Assembly (NCBI GenBank): GCA_035651595.1
Contig: DASRFJ010000285.1
Span: 1 to 23,121, forward strand
Length of the DNA: 23,121 nt
Direction of reading: 5' to 3'
Source of the DNA: JAFARZ01 sp035651595
GTDB taxonomy: Bacteria > Actinomycetota > Actinomycetes > Streptosporangiales > Streptosporangiaceae
The position numbers and the translations under genes are program-made. Positions 1 to 6,796 of the stretch are shown in pieces (within the stretch, counting starts at the first letter, position 1; each line of letters starts with the position of its first letter). The notes under the pieces were generated by a model. That model had not been told where the DNA came from. It worked only from the letters and a program-made list of their open reading frames with translations, and made no database searches.

Positions 1-309
1 CCGGCGTGGTGCCGGGTCGATGCCCGCCGCGTGCAGGATCTCCCACACGGTGGACGGCGCGACCCTCACGCTGAGCTTGATGAGCTCACCGTGGATGCGG
101 CGATGGCCCCACAGCGGATTCTCCCTCGCCAGGCGGATCACAAGTCCAGCGATGCTGCGGTGTGCCGGCGGTCGTCCGGGCTTGCGCCGCTTGCTCGTGT
201 CGTACTTCCTGGCCATCAGCTTGCGGTGCCAGGCCAGCAGCGTCGCGGGCGTCACCGGGAAGACCTCACTCCAGTGCTTTCGCGGTACCAGCCGGGCTTG
301 CAGCATCCG
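1..309 (-). pseudogene. Transposase/integrase-like gene, N-terminal part only (runs off left edge)
   Basis: The minus strand reads continuously from about 309 down to base 1. It contains LVPRKHWSEVFPVTPATLLAW, then RKPGRPPAHRSI, then ENPLWGHRRIHGELIKL and APSTVWEILHAAGIDPAPRR. This is the helix-turn-helix and linker region that precedes the DDE (rve) integrase core in actinobacterial IS3/IS481-like transposases. The catalytic core would lie beyond base 1 and cannot be judged. Upstream of about 306 the frame stays open, but the residues (TAFRHSRRM) no longer match the family well and another frame fits better, suggesting a small indel near 310-320. No convincing start codon with ribosome binding site is seen. 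It is probably a decayed insertion-sequence gene, but a complete gene with an unusual start is not excluded. Confidence 0.6.
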
Positions 310-665
310 CCGCGAGTGCCGAAATGCTGTCTGACCTGCACGGATGAATACTTGGCGCTCACAGGGTCCATCGGAGTCCGGCGGAAGCTGCCGACACGGT
401 TCGTGATCTGTCCTGGCAGCTCCCCGATCGATGTGCCTGATCACCCTCGATCCCCAGGGCAGAGGCCCATGCGGCCGCTGTGCTCGACGGCCGTGCAGAT
501 GTCCGTAAGTACGGGCTGAGCCGTGAGAAGCGGCGATGCTCCTGGCCGGATCACGGGGTAGGCGGTGCGGAGCGACTGGCACGTTCGCCGCCGCCGATGG
601 TCGCGGGTTGCGGTGGCGGTTGATTGGGCTGCGGGCTGGGCCCGGGGCGAGAATCTTGGCAGGGG
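310..665. other. No gene recognised
   Basis: This stretch between the transposase remnant and the DGPF/sigma operon contains open frames on the plus strand, but none has family motifs, a good ribosome binding site or plausible composition. I see no RNA gene or repeat in it. Confidence 0.5.
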
Positions 666-692
666 TGTCCGGAATCGGGGTGCCAGATCCGA
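666..692 (+). promoter_or_regulatory. Possible ECF-type promoter for the DGPF-sigma operon
   Basis: TGTCCG at 666-671 and CGA at 690-692 are separated by 18 bases and lie about 50 bases before the DGPF gene. ECF42 sigma factors of Streptomyces are reported to use a TGTCGA-like -35 and a CGA-containing -10. The match is only partial (four of six bases in the -35), so autoregulation is a suggestion. Confidence 0.3.
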
Positions 693-741
693 CCATGGTC
701 CGCGCGCCCGCCCTGGGCGCGGGGACGGAAGGAGTCACGCG

Positions 742-1101
742 GTGAAGTACATGATCATGATGTTCGGCGTTACCGGAGCCGCCGCGCAGGACCGCTCGCC
801 GGAGTGGATCGCCGGCATGCACGAGCTGATGATGAAGCTGGATACCGAGCTGAAGGAATCGGGGGAGTGCCTGGCCAGCGAGGCGCTGGCGGATCCCGGC
901 CAGGCGAAGACGGTCCGCTTCGTCGGCGGTACACCGGTGCCCACCGACGGGCCGTTCGCCGAGATTAAGGAGTCACTGGTCGGCTACTGGGTCGTCGAGG
1001 CGGACGAGGAGCGGGTCCTTCAGATCGCTTCTCGGGTGGTCGGCTACACCGAGTGCCCGATGGAGGTCAGGCGGATCATGGACCATTCGGTCCAGCCGTG
1101 A
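742..1101 (+). CDS. YCII/DGPF-domain protein, partner of ECF42 sigma factor
   Basis: A 119-residue protein starting at GTG 742, chosen because GGAAGGAG lies 8 bases upstream and the alignable domain begins with VKYMIMMFG. It shows the YCII-related ferredoxin-like fold pattern: KYM strand at the start, the hallmark TDGPFAEIKE near residues 74-83, and a closing VEVRRI-type strand (MEVRRIMD). This is the usual full length for the family. Genes for DGPF proteins are the standard neighbours of ECF42 sigma factors, and here the sigma gene follows after 25 bases in the same direction, so the two are probably co-transcribed. The biochemical role of DGPF proteins is unknown; a role in sensing or modifying the signal for the sigma factor is inference. 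No membrane segment or signal peptide is present. Confidence 0.9.
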   Translation: MKYMIMMFGVTGAAAQDRSPEWIAGMHELMMKLDTELKESGECLASEALADPGQAKTVRFVGGTPVPTDGPFAEIKESLVGYWVVEADEERVLQIASRVVGYTECPMEVRRIMDHSVQP

Positions 1102-1126
1102 CCCGTCCCGTCCGCCTAGGTGACGG

Positions 1127-2362
1127 GTGACCAGCGGGGACCGGACCGAGGACCTGCTGCGCGAGCTCGCGCCGCAGGTCCTCGGCACGCTGGCGCGGCG
1201 CCACGGTCAGTTCGACGCCTGCGAGGACGCCGTGCAGGAGGCGCTGCTCGCGGCGGCGCTGCAGTGGCCGGCGGGCGGAGTGCCGGAGCGGCCGCGGGCC
1301 TGGCTGCTGACGGTGGCCGGCCGGGCGCTGACGGACGAATGGCGTACCGACAGCGCCCGGCGCCGCCGCGAGACCGCGGCCGCGCTGGACCCGGCGGGCC
1401 TGGCATCGGCCGCCGGTCATCGCGACGCCGGCGCCGGCGAGGATGACACGCTCACACTGCTGTTCCTGTGCTGCCATCCCGCGCTGTCCCCGCCGTCGCA
1501 GCTCGCGCTCACCCTGCGGGCGGTCGGCGGCCTGAGCACCGCCGAGATCGCGGCGGCGTTCCTGGCTCCGGAGGCGACGATCGCTAGGCGCATCAGCCGG
1601 GCCAAACAGAGCATCAGGCAGGCCGGGGCCCGGTTCGAACTGCCAGGGGAGCCGGAGCGCACCGAACGGCTCGGCGTCGTCCTGCACGTGCTCTACCTCC
1701 TCTTCAACGAGGGGTACACCGCCAGTTCCGGGCCTTCCCTGCTGCGGGCAGACCTGACGGCCGAGGCGATCCGCCTGACCCGGCTCCTGCACCGCCTGCT
1801 GCCCGGCCAGGGTGAGGCCGCCGGACTTCTCGCGCTGATGCTGCTCACCGACGCCCGCCGGGCGGCCCGCGCCCGTGCCGACGGGCAAGCCGTCCCGTTG
1901 GCCGAGCAAGACCGGGACCTGTGGGACGCCGCCGTGATCGCCGAGGGGCAGGCCATCCTGGCCGCGACCCTCGGCACCGGGCCGGTCGGCCCGTACCAGC
2001 TGCAGGCGGCGATCGCGGCGCTGCATGACGAGGCGCCGACGGCGGAGGAGACCGACTGGCCGCAGATCCTCGCGCTATACGACATCCTCGCCGCGGTGGC
2101 GCCCGGGCCGGCGGTCACGCTCAGCAGGGCCGTGGCCATCGCCATGGTTCACGGCCCCCGGGCCGGGCTGGCGCTGCTCGGCACCCTCGATGCCGATGCC
2201 CGGATGGCGCACACCCACCGCCTCGAAGCGGTGCGCGCCCACCTGCTCGAACAGGCTGGCGACACCGCCGCTGCCCGCGCCTGCTACCTGCGCGCGGCGA
2301 GGATGACCGCGAGCCTGCCCGAGCAGCGCTACCTGACGCTGCGCGCAGCCCGGCTGCGCTAG
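1127..2362 (+). CDS. ECF42-like RNA polymerase sigma factor with C-terminal extension
   Basis: A 411-residue protein from GTG 1127. Region 2 occupies about residues 5-85, with DACEDAVQEALLAAL and PRAWLLTVAGRALTDEWR. The LLFLCCHPALSP segment follows. Region 4 with its helix-turn-helix lies at about 120-165 (LSTAEIAAAFLAPEATIARRI). A long C-terminal extension of helical pairs begins at FNEGY (193-197), a conserved motif of this group, and ends in TPR-like LLEQAGDTAAARACYLRA. Typical ECF sigmas are about 200 residues; the doubled length with this extension is normal for ECF42/DUF6596 proteins, which lack an obvious anti-sigma factor. The gene lies 25 bases after the DGPF gene. It directs RNA polymerase to its own regulon; the trigger is not visible. 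The ribosome binding site before GTG 1127 is weak, so coupling to the upstream gene is likely. Confidence 0.92.
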   Translation: MTSGDRTEDLLRELAPQVLGTLARRHGQFDACEDAVQEALLAAALQWPAGGVPERPRAWLLTVAGRALTDEWRTDSARRRRETAAALDPAGLASAAGHRDAGAGEDDTLTLLFLCCHPALSPPSQLALTLRAVGGLSTAEIAAAFLAPEATIARRISRAKQSIRQAGARFELPGEPERTERLGVVLHVLYLLFNEGYTASSGPSLLRADLTAEAIRLTRLLHRLLPGQGEAAGLLALMLLTDARRAARARADGQAVPLAEQDRDLWDAAVIAEGQAILAATLGTGPVGPYQLQAAIAALHDEAPTAEETDWPQILALYDILAAVAPGPAVTLSRAVAIAMVHGPRAGLALLGTLDADARMAHTHRLEAVRAHLLEQAGDTAAARACYLRAARMTASLPEQRYLTLRAARLR

Positions 2363-2462
2363 CCCCGCCCGCCCGCTGGCCAGCACGCCGGCCGGTAAGC
2401 GCGGCGCGCGGGCCAGATCGGATACCCCGCGCACCGGGAACGCCACTGGCACCACTCCTGCA

Positions 2463-2826
2463 TCACCCGGAAGGCCCGGGCGGGCGGCGGCTTCTGCTCG
2501 GCGGCAGCGTGGCGCGAACGTGAGTGCCTGCCTCACCGAGCTGGTGAGATCCTGGCCGGTGACGGTGCCGCCGGGGCCGATGAGCACCCGTCCGGGCCGC
2601 GGCCAGCGGCCCATGTCGAACGGCCGGGCGGCAGGGCCGGCCAGCGCGCCGTCGGCGGTTTCCGCCCCGAGGCGGATCAGCAGGTCCTGGCCCATGACAC
2701 CGCAGCACATGCTCCCGCCGACCAGGAACAACAGCCCGCCGAACATCTTCTTCTCGGCCGGCACCTGTCCGGCCGCGCGGCCAGGACTTCCCGCACCCGC
2801 CCCGCTAGTTCCTGATCAAAGGCCAT
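2463..2826 (-). pseudogene. TfoX-like N-terminal-domain protein, frameshifted
   Basis: The minus strand starts well: GGGAG before ATG 2826, then MAFDQELAGRVREVL. After residue 20 the frame must change near 2765-2772 to give EKKMFGGLLFLVGGSMCCGV, which is the TfoX N-terminal domain core. A second change near 2545 is needed to reach HVRATLPPSRSRRPPGPSG and a stop at 2463. Reconstructed this way it aligns along its length with the intact paralogue at 5920-6273 (MAYDEDLADRVRAVL, MFGGLAFMIGGHMCCGV, YARSLPPKPA). Two indels in about 120 codons argue for a true pseudogene, although sequencing error in a GC-rich tract is possible. It is divergent from the TIGR03086-ArsR-SRPBCC operon, just as the intact copy is divergent from the second ArsR operon. 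Confidence 0.75.
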
Positions 2827-2927
2827 AACCGCTCCCTCGTCACTTGACCGTCCCGGCCAGGGTCGGCCCAGGGCCCGCACGGTGCAGAGCCCCGTCCGCC
2901 GCCGGCGGCCCAGGGCGCAGGGTTACC

Positions 2928-2967
2928 TTGCGCAACCATCTTGTTTCCCAAGTATCCTATTGCGCAA
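2928..2967. promoter_or_regulatory. Paired TTGCGCAA palindromes, candidate operator
   Basis: The perfect 8-bp palindrome TTGCGCAA occurs at 2928-2935 and again at 2960-2967, 32 bases centre to centre, or about three helical turns. TATCCT at 2953-2958 could be a -10 element between them, with the first TTGCGC as -35 at a rather long 19-base spacing. The region sits 60-100 bases before the operon encoding an ArsR-type repressor, so autoregulation by that repressor is a reasonable inference. Confidence 0.45.
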
Positions 2968-3026
2968 CTCACTGGTTGTAGTAGTGTCCGATGCCAGGCA
3001 GTAACGTTTCCCGGAAGGAAGCCACT

Positions 3027-3602
3027 ATGGACCTGTTCCCCGCGTTCGAGCACGCGGTCGCCTCGACCGCCGAGATCGTCAAGGCGACGCCGGCCGGCCA
3101 GCTGGACGCCCCCACCCCGTGCACTGAGTGGGACGTCCGCGCGCTGCTGAATCACGTGATCGGCACCCTGTGGCTGGCCGGGGGCCTGTTCGGTGATCAG
3201 GCGCCGCGGTACCCGATGGCGCCAGGCGGGCTGCCGCAGGCTGACCTGGCCGGAGAGGACCCGGCTGCCGCCTATGCCGAGGCGGCCGCCGCCGCCCTGG
3301 CCGCCGCGGGCGCGGACGACGCCCTGACCCGCGTGCACGCCACCCCGCTGGGCGAGATGCCAGGCCCGGGCCTGGCCGGGTTCACCACGCTGGACATCCT
3401 GGTGCATGGCTGGGACCTGGCAACGGCCACCGGGCAGCCCGCCGACCTGGACGGCCGGCTCGCCGCGCACGTGCTGGCCTTCGCCGACCAGGCCCTGGCC
3501 ACCCCGGAAGGCCGTGCCGGGCGCATCGGCCCGGCCGTGCCCGTCGCCGCGGACGCCCCGGTGACCGAGCGGCTGGTCGCCTTCCTCGGCCGCCGGCCGT
3601 GA
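3027..3602 (+). CDS. TIGR03086-family metal-binding protein (DinB/maleylpyruvate isomerase-like fold)
   Basis: A 191-residue protein. ATG 3027 is preferred over upstream in-frame starts because GGAAGGAA ends 6 bases before it and the family alignment begins at MDLFPAFEHAV. Landmarks are TPCTEWDVRALLNHVIG (about residues 30-46) with the first conserved histidine, and LDILVHGWDLATATGQPADL near residues 125-144 with the second histidine motif HGWDLA. Proteins of this family have the four-helix DinB/mycothiol-dependent fold and bind a divalent metal through histidines; some relatives use mycothiol as cofactor, but the substrate here is unknown. It is the first gene of a three-gene operon: its TGA overlaps the GTG of the ArsR gene in the sequence GTGA. 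Confidence 0.88.
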   Translation: MDLFPAFEHAVASTAEIVKATPAGQLDAPTPCTEWDVRALLNHVIGTLWLAGGLFGDQAPRYPMAPGGLPQADLAGEDPAAAYAEAAAAALAAAGADDALTRVHATPLGEMPGPGLAGFTTLDILVHGWDLATATGQPADLDGRLAAHVLAFADQALATPEGRAGRIGPAVPVAADAPVTERLVAFLGRRP

Positions 3603-3931
3603 ACCCGGACGCGGCGCTCAAGGCGCTCGCCGAACCGCACCGCCGCACCATCCTCACCCTGGTCGCCGCCGAGCCGCGCCCGGTCGGGGACATCGCCGGG
3701 CACCTTGACATCACGCCTCAGGCGGTGTCACGGCACCTGAAGGTGCTGCACGAGGCCGGCCTGGTCGACGAGCGCCGCGAGGGCACCCGCCACCTGTTCG
3801 TGGTCAACCCCGACGGGTTCGCCGCCGTGCAGGAGTTCCTGGCCGGCTTCTGGGCCGAGCACCTGGCCCGGCTCGGCACCGCGCTCGCCGGCCCCGGCAA
3901 CCCGGCGGGAGGGGAAGCTGCCGGTGACTGA
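3599..3931 (+). CDS. ArsR-family transcriptional repressor
   Basis: A 110-residue winged-helix protein starting at GTG 3599, which overlaps the stop of the preceding gene by 4 bases. It contains the ArsR pattern LKALAEPHRRTILTLVA, the recognition helix ITPQAVSRHLKVLHEAGLV (about 39-57) and the wing DERREGTRHLFVVNP (58-72). The metal-binding cysteines of classical arsenic sensors (ELCVC) are absent, so it probably responds to another ligand or to a protein partner, as is typical for the ArsR members that sit next to SRPBCC proteins. It overlaps the downstream SRPBCC gene by 8 bases. The TTGCGCAA pair upstream of the operon is the best candidate binding site. Confidence 0.92.
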   Translation: MNPDAALKALAEPHRRTILTLVAAEPRPVGDIAGHLDITPQAVSRHLKVLHEAGLVDERREGTRHLFVVNPDGFAAVQEFLAGFWAEHLARLGTALAGPGNPAGGEAAGD

Positions 3932-5099
3932 CGCATTCGCCACCGAGGTGGTCCTGCCCGCCCCGCCCGAGGAGGTCTTCCGGCACCTGACCGACCCGGC
4001 CGCCATGATCCGCTGGATGGGCCAGCACGCTGTCCTCAAGCCGGTCCCCGGCGGGGCCTTCGAGGTAGACATCAACGGCGTCCCGGTCCGCGGCCGGTAC
4101 CTGGAGGTCGACCCGCCCCGCCGGGTCCTGGTCAGCTGGGGCGTGGCCGGAAACGCCGCCATGCCGCCGGGCGCCACCGAGGTCGAGTTCACCCTCACCC
4201 CCACCTCGGCGGGCACCCGCCTGCGGCTGGTCCACCGCGGCCTTTCCGCTGGGCAGGGGGAGATCCACGCCACGGGCTGGCGGCACTTCCTCGCCCGGCT
4301 CACCCTCGCCGCCGCCGGGGACGATCCCGGCCCGGACCCGTGGCAGGACGCGGCCCCCGGCCGGTAACCGGGCCACGGCACGGGTGGACATGTCCCTGGC
4401 CGCTGCCGCCGGGGGCGTGCGGCCGGTGCCGGTGGTGATGACCGGGGTGCGCGGACGGTCCGGGGCCGGGTCTTCGGCGAGGGTGAGGATGTGCCGGGCC
4501 ACGTCGGCGCGGGAGATGGCCTTCATCCGGAACCGGTCGCTGGCCCGGACGTTGCCGGTCTGGGGGCCATCGGTGAGCTTGACGGGGCGTACCGCGTACC
4601 AGTCCAGCCCGCTGGCGGCCAGCTCTTCCTCCATGGCGCGCAGGTCCCTGCCGACGCGGCCGAGGTTGGGAACCGCCACGGTGCGGAACAGGCGGAACAG
4701 CAGCCGCGGCCCGGGGCCCATGACGTTGTCGGCTGGTCCCATGCTGGCGGTGCTGACCGTGATCAGCCGGGCGGGCGTGGCGGAGTTCCGTATCGCGGTG
4801 ATGAGGGTGCGGGCTAGCCGCTGATGCAGGTCGGGAGGCGAGGTCATGGCGGTGCGGGGGTTGTGGCGGGTGGCGAAGTTCGGGCCGGCCGCGGCAACCA
4901 CAACGCCGGAGCCGCGGATCGCCTCGGAGGCGAAGGCGGGGTCGAAGATGTCAGCGGTGCGGAGGACCTCCGCCTGGCCAGGGGGCGCGGTGCGCGGCGC
5001 CTCCCGGTAGACGGCGCGCACGTGGTGGCCGCGCTGGACGGCAAGCGCAACGACGAGGCTGCCGATACCGCCGGAGGCACCGAAGACAGTGATGTTCAT
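3804..5099 (-). CDS. NAD(P)H-binding (NmrA/atypical SDR-like) protein with abnormal C-terminal read-through
   Basis: From ATG 5099 the protein starts MNITVFGASGGIGSLVVALA, a Rossmann nucleotide-binding motif (G7-x-x-G10-x-x-G13). It continues with ITVSTASMGPADN, LDWYAVRPVKLTDGP and the helix AISRADVARHILTLAEDP. This is an atypical short-chain dehydrogenase/NAD(P)H-binding domain of about 215-225 residues, lacking the YxxxK catalytic pair. After about residue 225 (near 4430) homology stops, but no stop codon occurs until 3804, giving 431 residues whose last 200 are Arg/Gly/Pro-rich and lie antisense to the SRPBCC and ArsR genes. The natural stop was probably lost by an indel near 4380-4440. 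The TetR gene is upstream in the same direction, and two copies of its candidate operator sit in the 127-base gap, so TetR control is likely. Confidence 0.75.
   Translation of the reverse strand: MNITVFGASGGIGSLVVALAVQRGHHVRAVYREAPRTAPPGQAEVLRTADIFDPAFASEAIRGSGVVVAAAGPNFATRHNPRTAMTSPPDLHQRLARTLITAIRNSATPARLITVSTASMGPADNVMGPGPRLLFRLFRTVAVPNLGRVGRDLRAMEEELAASGLDWYAVRPVKLTDGPQTGNVRASDRFRMKAISRADVARHILTLAEDPAPDRPRTPVITTGTGRTPPAAAARDMSTRAVARLPAGGRVLPRVRAGIVPGGGEGEPGEEVPPARGVDLPLPSGKAAVDQPQAGARRGGGEGELDLGGARRHGGVSGHAPADQDPAGRVDLQVPAADRDAVDVYLEGPAGDRLEDSVLAHPADHGGRVGQVPEDLLGRGGQDHLGGECVSHRQLPLPPGCRGRRARCRAGPGARPRSRPGTPARRRTRRG
3924..4367 (+). CDS. SRPBCC (AHSA1-like) domain protein
   Basis: A 147-residue START/SRPBCC-fold protein from GTG 3924, with GGAGGGG about 8 bases upstream inside the end of the ArsR gene. 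It opens with EVVLPAPPEEVFRHLTDP, then MIRWMG, the strand pair GGAFEVDINGVPVRGRYLEVDPPRRVLVSW, and ends with the long C-terminal helix HATGWRHFLARLTLAAAG. These features are those of the activator-of-Hsp90 homologue 1-like branch, which binds hydrophobic ligands in a central cavity. The ligand is unknown. Translational overlap with the ArsR gene suggests the SRPBCC protein and repressor act together, perhaps with the SRPBCC as ligand carrier. The 3' half lies opposite the extended open frame of the NAD(P)-binding gene. Confidence 0.9.
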   Translation: MTDAFATEVVLPAPPEEVFRHLTDPAAMIRWMGQHAVLKPVPGGAFEVDINGVPVRGRYLEVDPPRRVLVSWGVAGNAAMPPGATEVEFTLTPTSAGTRLRLVHRGLSAGQGEIHATGWRHFLARLTLAAAGDDPGPDPWQDAAPGR

Positions 5100-5174
5100 G
5101 GCCGTGGTTCTCCCGTTCGGTGATGCGTCTGAGGGGCAGTCGGCCAGGAGGTCGCGAAGATCAGCCCCAGGACT

Positions 5175-5193
5175 GGACGGTCTGGTACAGTCC
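5175..5193. promoter_or_regulatory. TetR operator candidate 1 (promoter of NAD(P)-binding gene)
   Basis: GGACGGTCTGGTACAGTCC is a 19-bp near-perfect palindrome with arms GGAC(G/T)GT and ACAGTCC around a 5-base centre. It lies about 80 bases before the start of the NAD(P)-binding gene and shares arms with the sites at 5209 and 5847. Confidence 0.75.
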
Positions 5194-5208
5194 GAGGCTA
5201 CAAGAAGT

Positions 5209-5227
5209 GGACGGTTTAGTACAGTCT
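5209..5227. promoter_or_regulatory. TetR operator candidate 2 (overlaps TetR stop codon)
   Basis: GGACGGTTTAGTACAGTCT is a second copy of the 19-bp palindrome, 34 bases centre to centre from the first. Its last base is the last base of the TetR stop codon on the minus strand. Confidence 0.7.
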
Positions 5228-5829
5228 TAGCTCAGGTACGCCCGCACCTGCCCTAGCCCCGCCTCCACCGCGATCCGCAGCGAGGCCATGTCTTTGCGGG
5301 CCTGGCTGAGCACCATGCCGCCCTCGATGCTGGCCAGCAGCCCCGTGGCCAGCACGGCGGGCGCGGCGTCCGTGCGCAGTTCGCCGCGCTGGCGCATCCG
5401 CTCCAGCGCGCCGGCCAGCAGCCGCTCCCAGGCGTCGAACCCGGCGGCGGCCTGCAGCCGGGCCTCCTCGTTGCGGCCGGCGACCTCCGTCGCCAGCGTC
5501 CCGATCGGGCACCCCGCCATGCCTGTCTCCTCGAACCCGGCGACGAAGCCAGCCAGCGCCTGCTCCAGCCCGGCCAGCGACGACACGCCGCCTAGGGCCT
5601 GGGCCAGCCCGGCCACCACCTGCGCGCAGCGGTGCCCGACCGCTGCCGCGGCGAGCTCGTCCCGGCTGCGGAAGTAGTGGTAGAACTGGCCCTTGCCGGC
5701 TCCCGCGGCCGCCAGCACCTCCTCCAGGCTGGTGGCCGCGATCCCGCGCGCGGCGAACAGGTCCGCCGCCCGCTCCACGATCCGCTCCCGGCTGGCGCGC
5801 CCGCGCCTGGTTGTCGGCTCACCCGGCAT
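5227..5829 (-). CDS. TetR/AcrR-family transcriptional repressor
   Basis: A 200-residue protein from ATG 5829. The N-terminal helix-turn-helix is clear: RERIVERAADLFAARGIAAT, then SLEEVLAAAGAGKGQFYHYF (about residues 34-53) and RSRDEL. The C-terminal ligand domain (about 60-200) includes EETGMAGCPIGTLATEVAGR, characteristic of the TetR_C_11/YxaF-like (LmrA/YxaF) group. Length is normal. A perfect-arm palindrome lies 18 bases upstream of its start, and two variants lie downstream before the NAD(P)-binding gene. It most likely represses itself and that neighbour until a small ligand, possibly a quinone or phenolic-type electrophile as for YxaF-like regulators, is bound; the ligand is inference. 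Confidence 0.93.
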   Translation of the reverse strand: MPGEPTTRRGRASRERIVERAADLFAARGIAATSLEEVLAAAGAGKGQFYHYFRSRDELAAAAVGHRCAQVVAGLAQALGGVSSLAGLEQALAGFVAGFEETGMAGCPIGTLATEVAGRNEEARLQAAAGFDAWERLLAGALERMRQRGELRTDAAPAVLATGLLASIEGGMVLSQARKDMASLRIAVEAGLGQVRAYLS

Positions 5830-5846
5830 GCGCCCATGCTAGCCGC

Positions 5847-5865
5847 GGACTGTACCGGACAGTCC
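5847..5865. promoter_or_regulatory. TetR operator candidate 3 (promoter of the TetR gene)
   Basis: GGACTGTACCGGACAGTCC has perfect inverted arms GGACTGT and ACAGTCC with a 5-base centre. Its near edge is 18 bases from the TetR start codon, a position suited to autorepression. Confidence 0.8.
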
Positions 5866-5919
5866 AGCCCGGGGCGGGTCCGGCCCCTGATCAGCGCGTC
5901 GGCCGCGCCCGCCGCGACG

Positions 5920-6273
5920 TCAGCGGCGCTTGCTGGCGGGCGAGGCGGGCTTGGGCGGCAGGCTGCGGGCGTAGCCGGCGGCGGCACCGACCCACTGGTG
6001 CAACGCGTCGCCGTGCAGACCTTCGGGGTCGATGAAGACCATGCCCTTCATGGGCCGGCCGGTAAAGTCCATCGGCCGCACGTGCGGCTGGTCCAGGGCC
6101 TGATCCGCGGCCTCGGGGCCGAGACGGGCCATCAGGGTGTCCTTGACCACGCCGCAGCACATGTGGCCGCCGATCATGAACGCCAGTCCGCCGAACATCT
6201 GCCGTTCGGTCACCGCCTCGCCGGGCGGGAGCACGGCCCTGACCCGGTCGGCCAGGTCCTCGTCGTAAGCCAC
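5920..6273 (-). CDS. TfoX N-terminal-domain protein
   Basis: A 117-residue protein from GTG 6273, with GGAAGGAAA about 6 bases upstream. The TfoX N-terminal domain spans almost the whole protein: MAYDEDLADRVRAVLP, VTERQMFGGLAFMIGGHMCCGV (about 21-42), DTLMARLGPEAADQAL, MDFTGRPMKGMVFIDPEGL and WVGAAAGYARSLPPK. The C-terminus is basic (SPASKRR). In Gammaproteobacteria TfoX regulates competence, but short stand-alone TfoX_N proteins in actinobacteria have no established role. It is transcribed away from the ArsR-SRPBCC-SRPBCC operon across a 202-base gap. A frameshifted paralogue lies at 2463-2826. Confidence 0.9.
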   Translation of the reverse strand: MAYDEDLADRVRAVLPPGEAVTERQMFGGLAFMIGGHMCCGVVKDTLMARLGPEAADQALDQPHVRPMDFTGRPMKGMVFIDPEGLHGDALHQWVGAAAGYARSLPPKPASPASKRR

Positions 6274-6438
6274 AGCACTTTCCTTCCCTGCGTGCCTGTC
6301 TCAGGCATTGCCCCGCTGCCCGGCCCGTCCGCTGGCAGCCCACCACAATCATGGCGGGCCGCTGAGTGTCATGGTGAAAAGCCCTGGCCGGAGCCGGGCG
6401 TGCTCTTGGGCAGGGGGTAGCGGACCAGCAGGTGCGTC

Positions 6439-6488
6439 TTGACAGGGCGGTTCGGTTAGTGAACTCTAACGGTTAGTGGATGCTAACC
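6439..6488 (+). promoter_or_regulatory. Promoter and twin operator of the second ArsR operon
   Basis: TTGACA at 6439-6444 is a consensus -35. Two adjacent palindromes follow: GTTAG-N6-CTAAC at 6455-6470 and GGTTAG-N6-CTAACC at 6471-6488. The first covers the expected -10 area (TCTAAC at 6465-6470) and the second contains the GTG start at 6476. No Shine-Dalgarno sequence precedes the GTG, so the mRNA is probably leaderless and a bound repressor would block both promoter and transcription start. Confidence 0.75.
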
Positions 6489-6796
6489 GAGATGCTGACC
6501 GGTGGGGTGCGCTGGCCGACGGCACGCGCCTGGCCATCGTCGCGCGGCTGGCCGACGGGCCCCTGGCGGTCGGGAAGCTGGCGGCGGGGCTGCCGGTGAG
6601 CCGGTCGGCGGTGTCCCAGCACCTGAAGATCCTGAAAGACGCCGGCCTGGTGGCGGACGTCGCGGCGGGGACGCGCCGGATCTACCGGCTCAACCCGGTC
6701 GCGCTGGCCGCGTTGCGGGATCAACTCGACACCTACTGGCAGCGGGCGCTGGCCGGGTACGCCGATGCCGTCCAAGCGCCGGCCGAGGAGGATTAA
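6476..6796 (+). CDS. ArsR-family transcriptional repressor
   Basis: A 106-residue protein from GTG 6476, reading VDANRDADRWGALADGTRLAI. The winged helix comprises LPVSRSAVSQHLKILKDAGLV (about 41-61) and the wing GTRRIYRLNP (67-76). It ends with a helix resembling other ArsR proteins paired with SRPBCC partners (LRDQLDTYWQRALAGY). No metal-sensing cysteines are present. Its stop overlaps the next start in TAATG, so it is translationally coupled to the SRPBCC gene. The start appears leaderless and is embedded in a twin palindrome that is probably its own operator. Confidence 0.92.
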   Translation: MDANRDADRWGALADGTRLAIVARLADGPLAVGKLAAGLPVSRSAVSQHLKILKDAGLVADVAAGTRRIYRLNPVALAALRDQLDTYWQRALAGYADAVQAPAEED

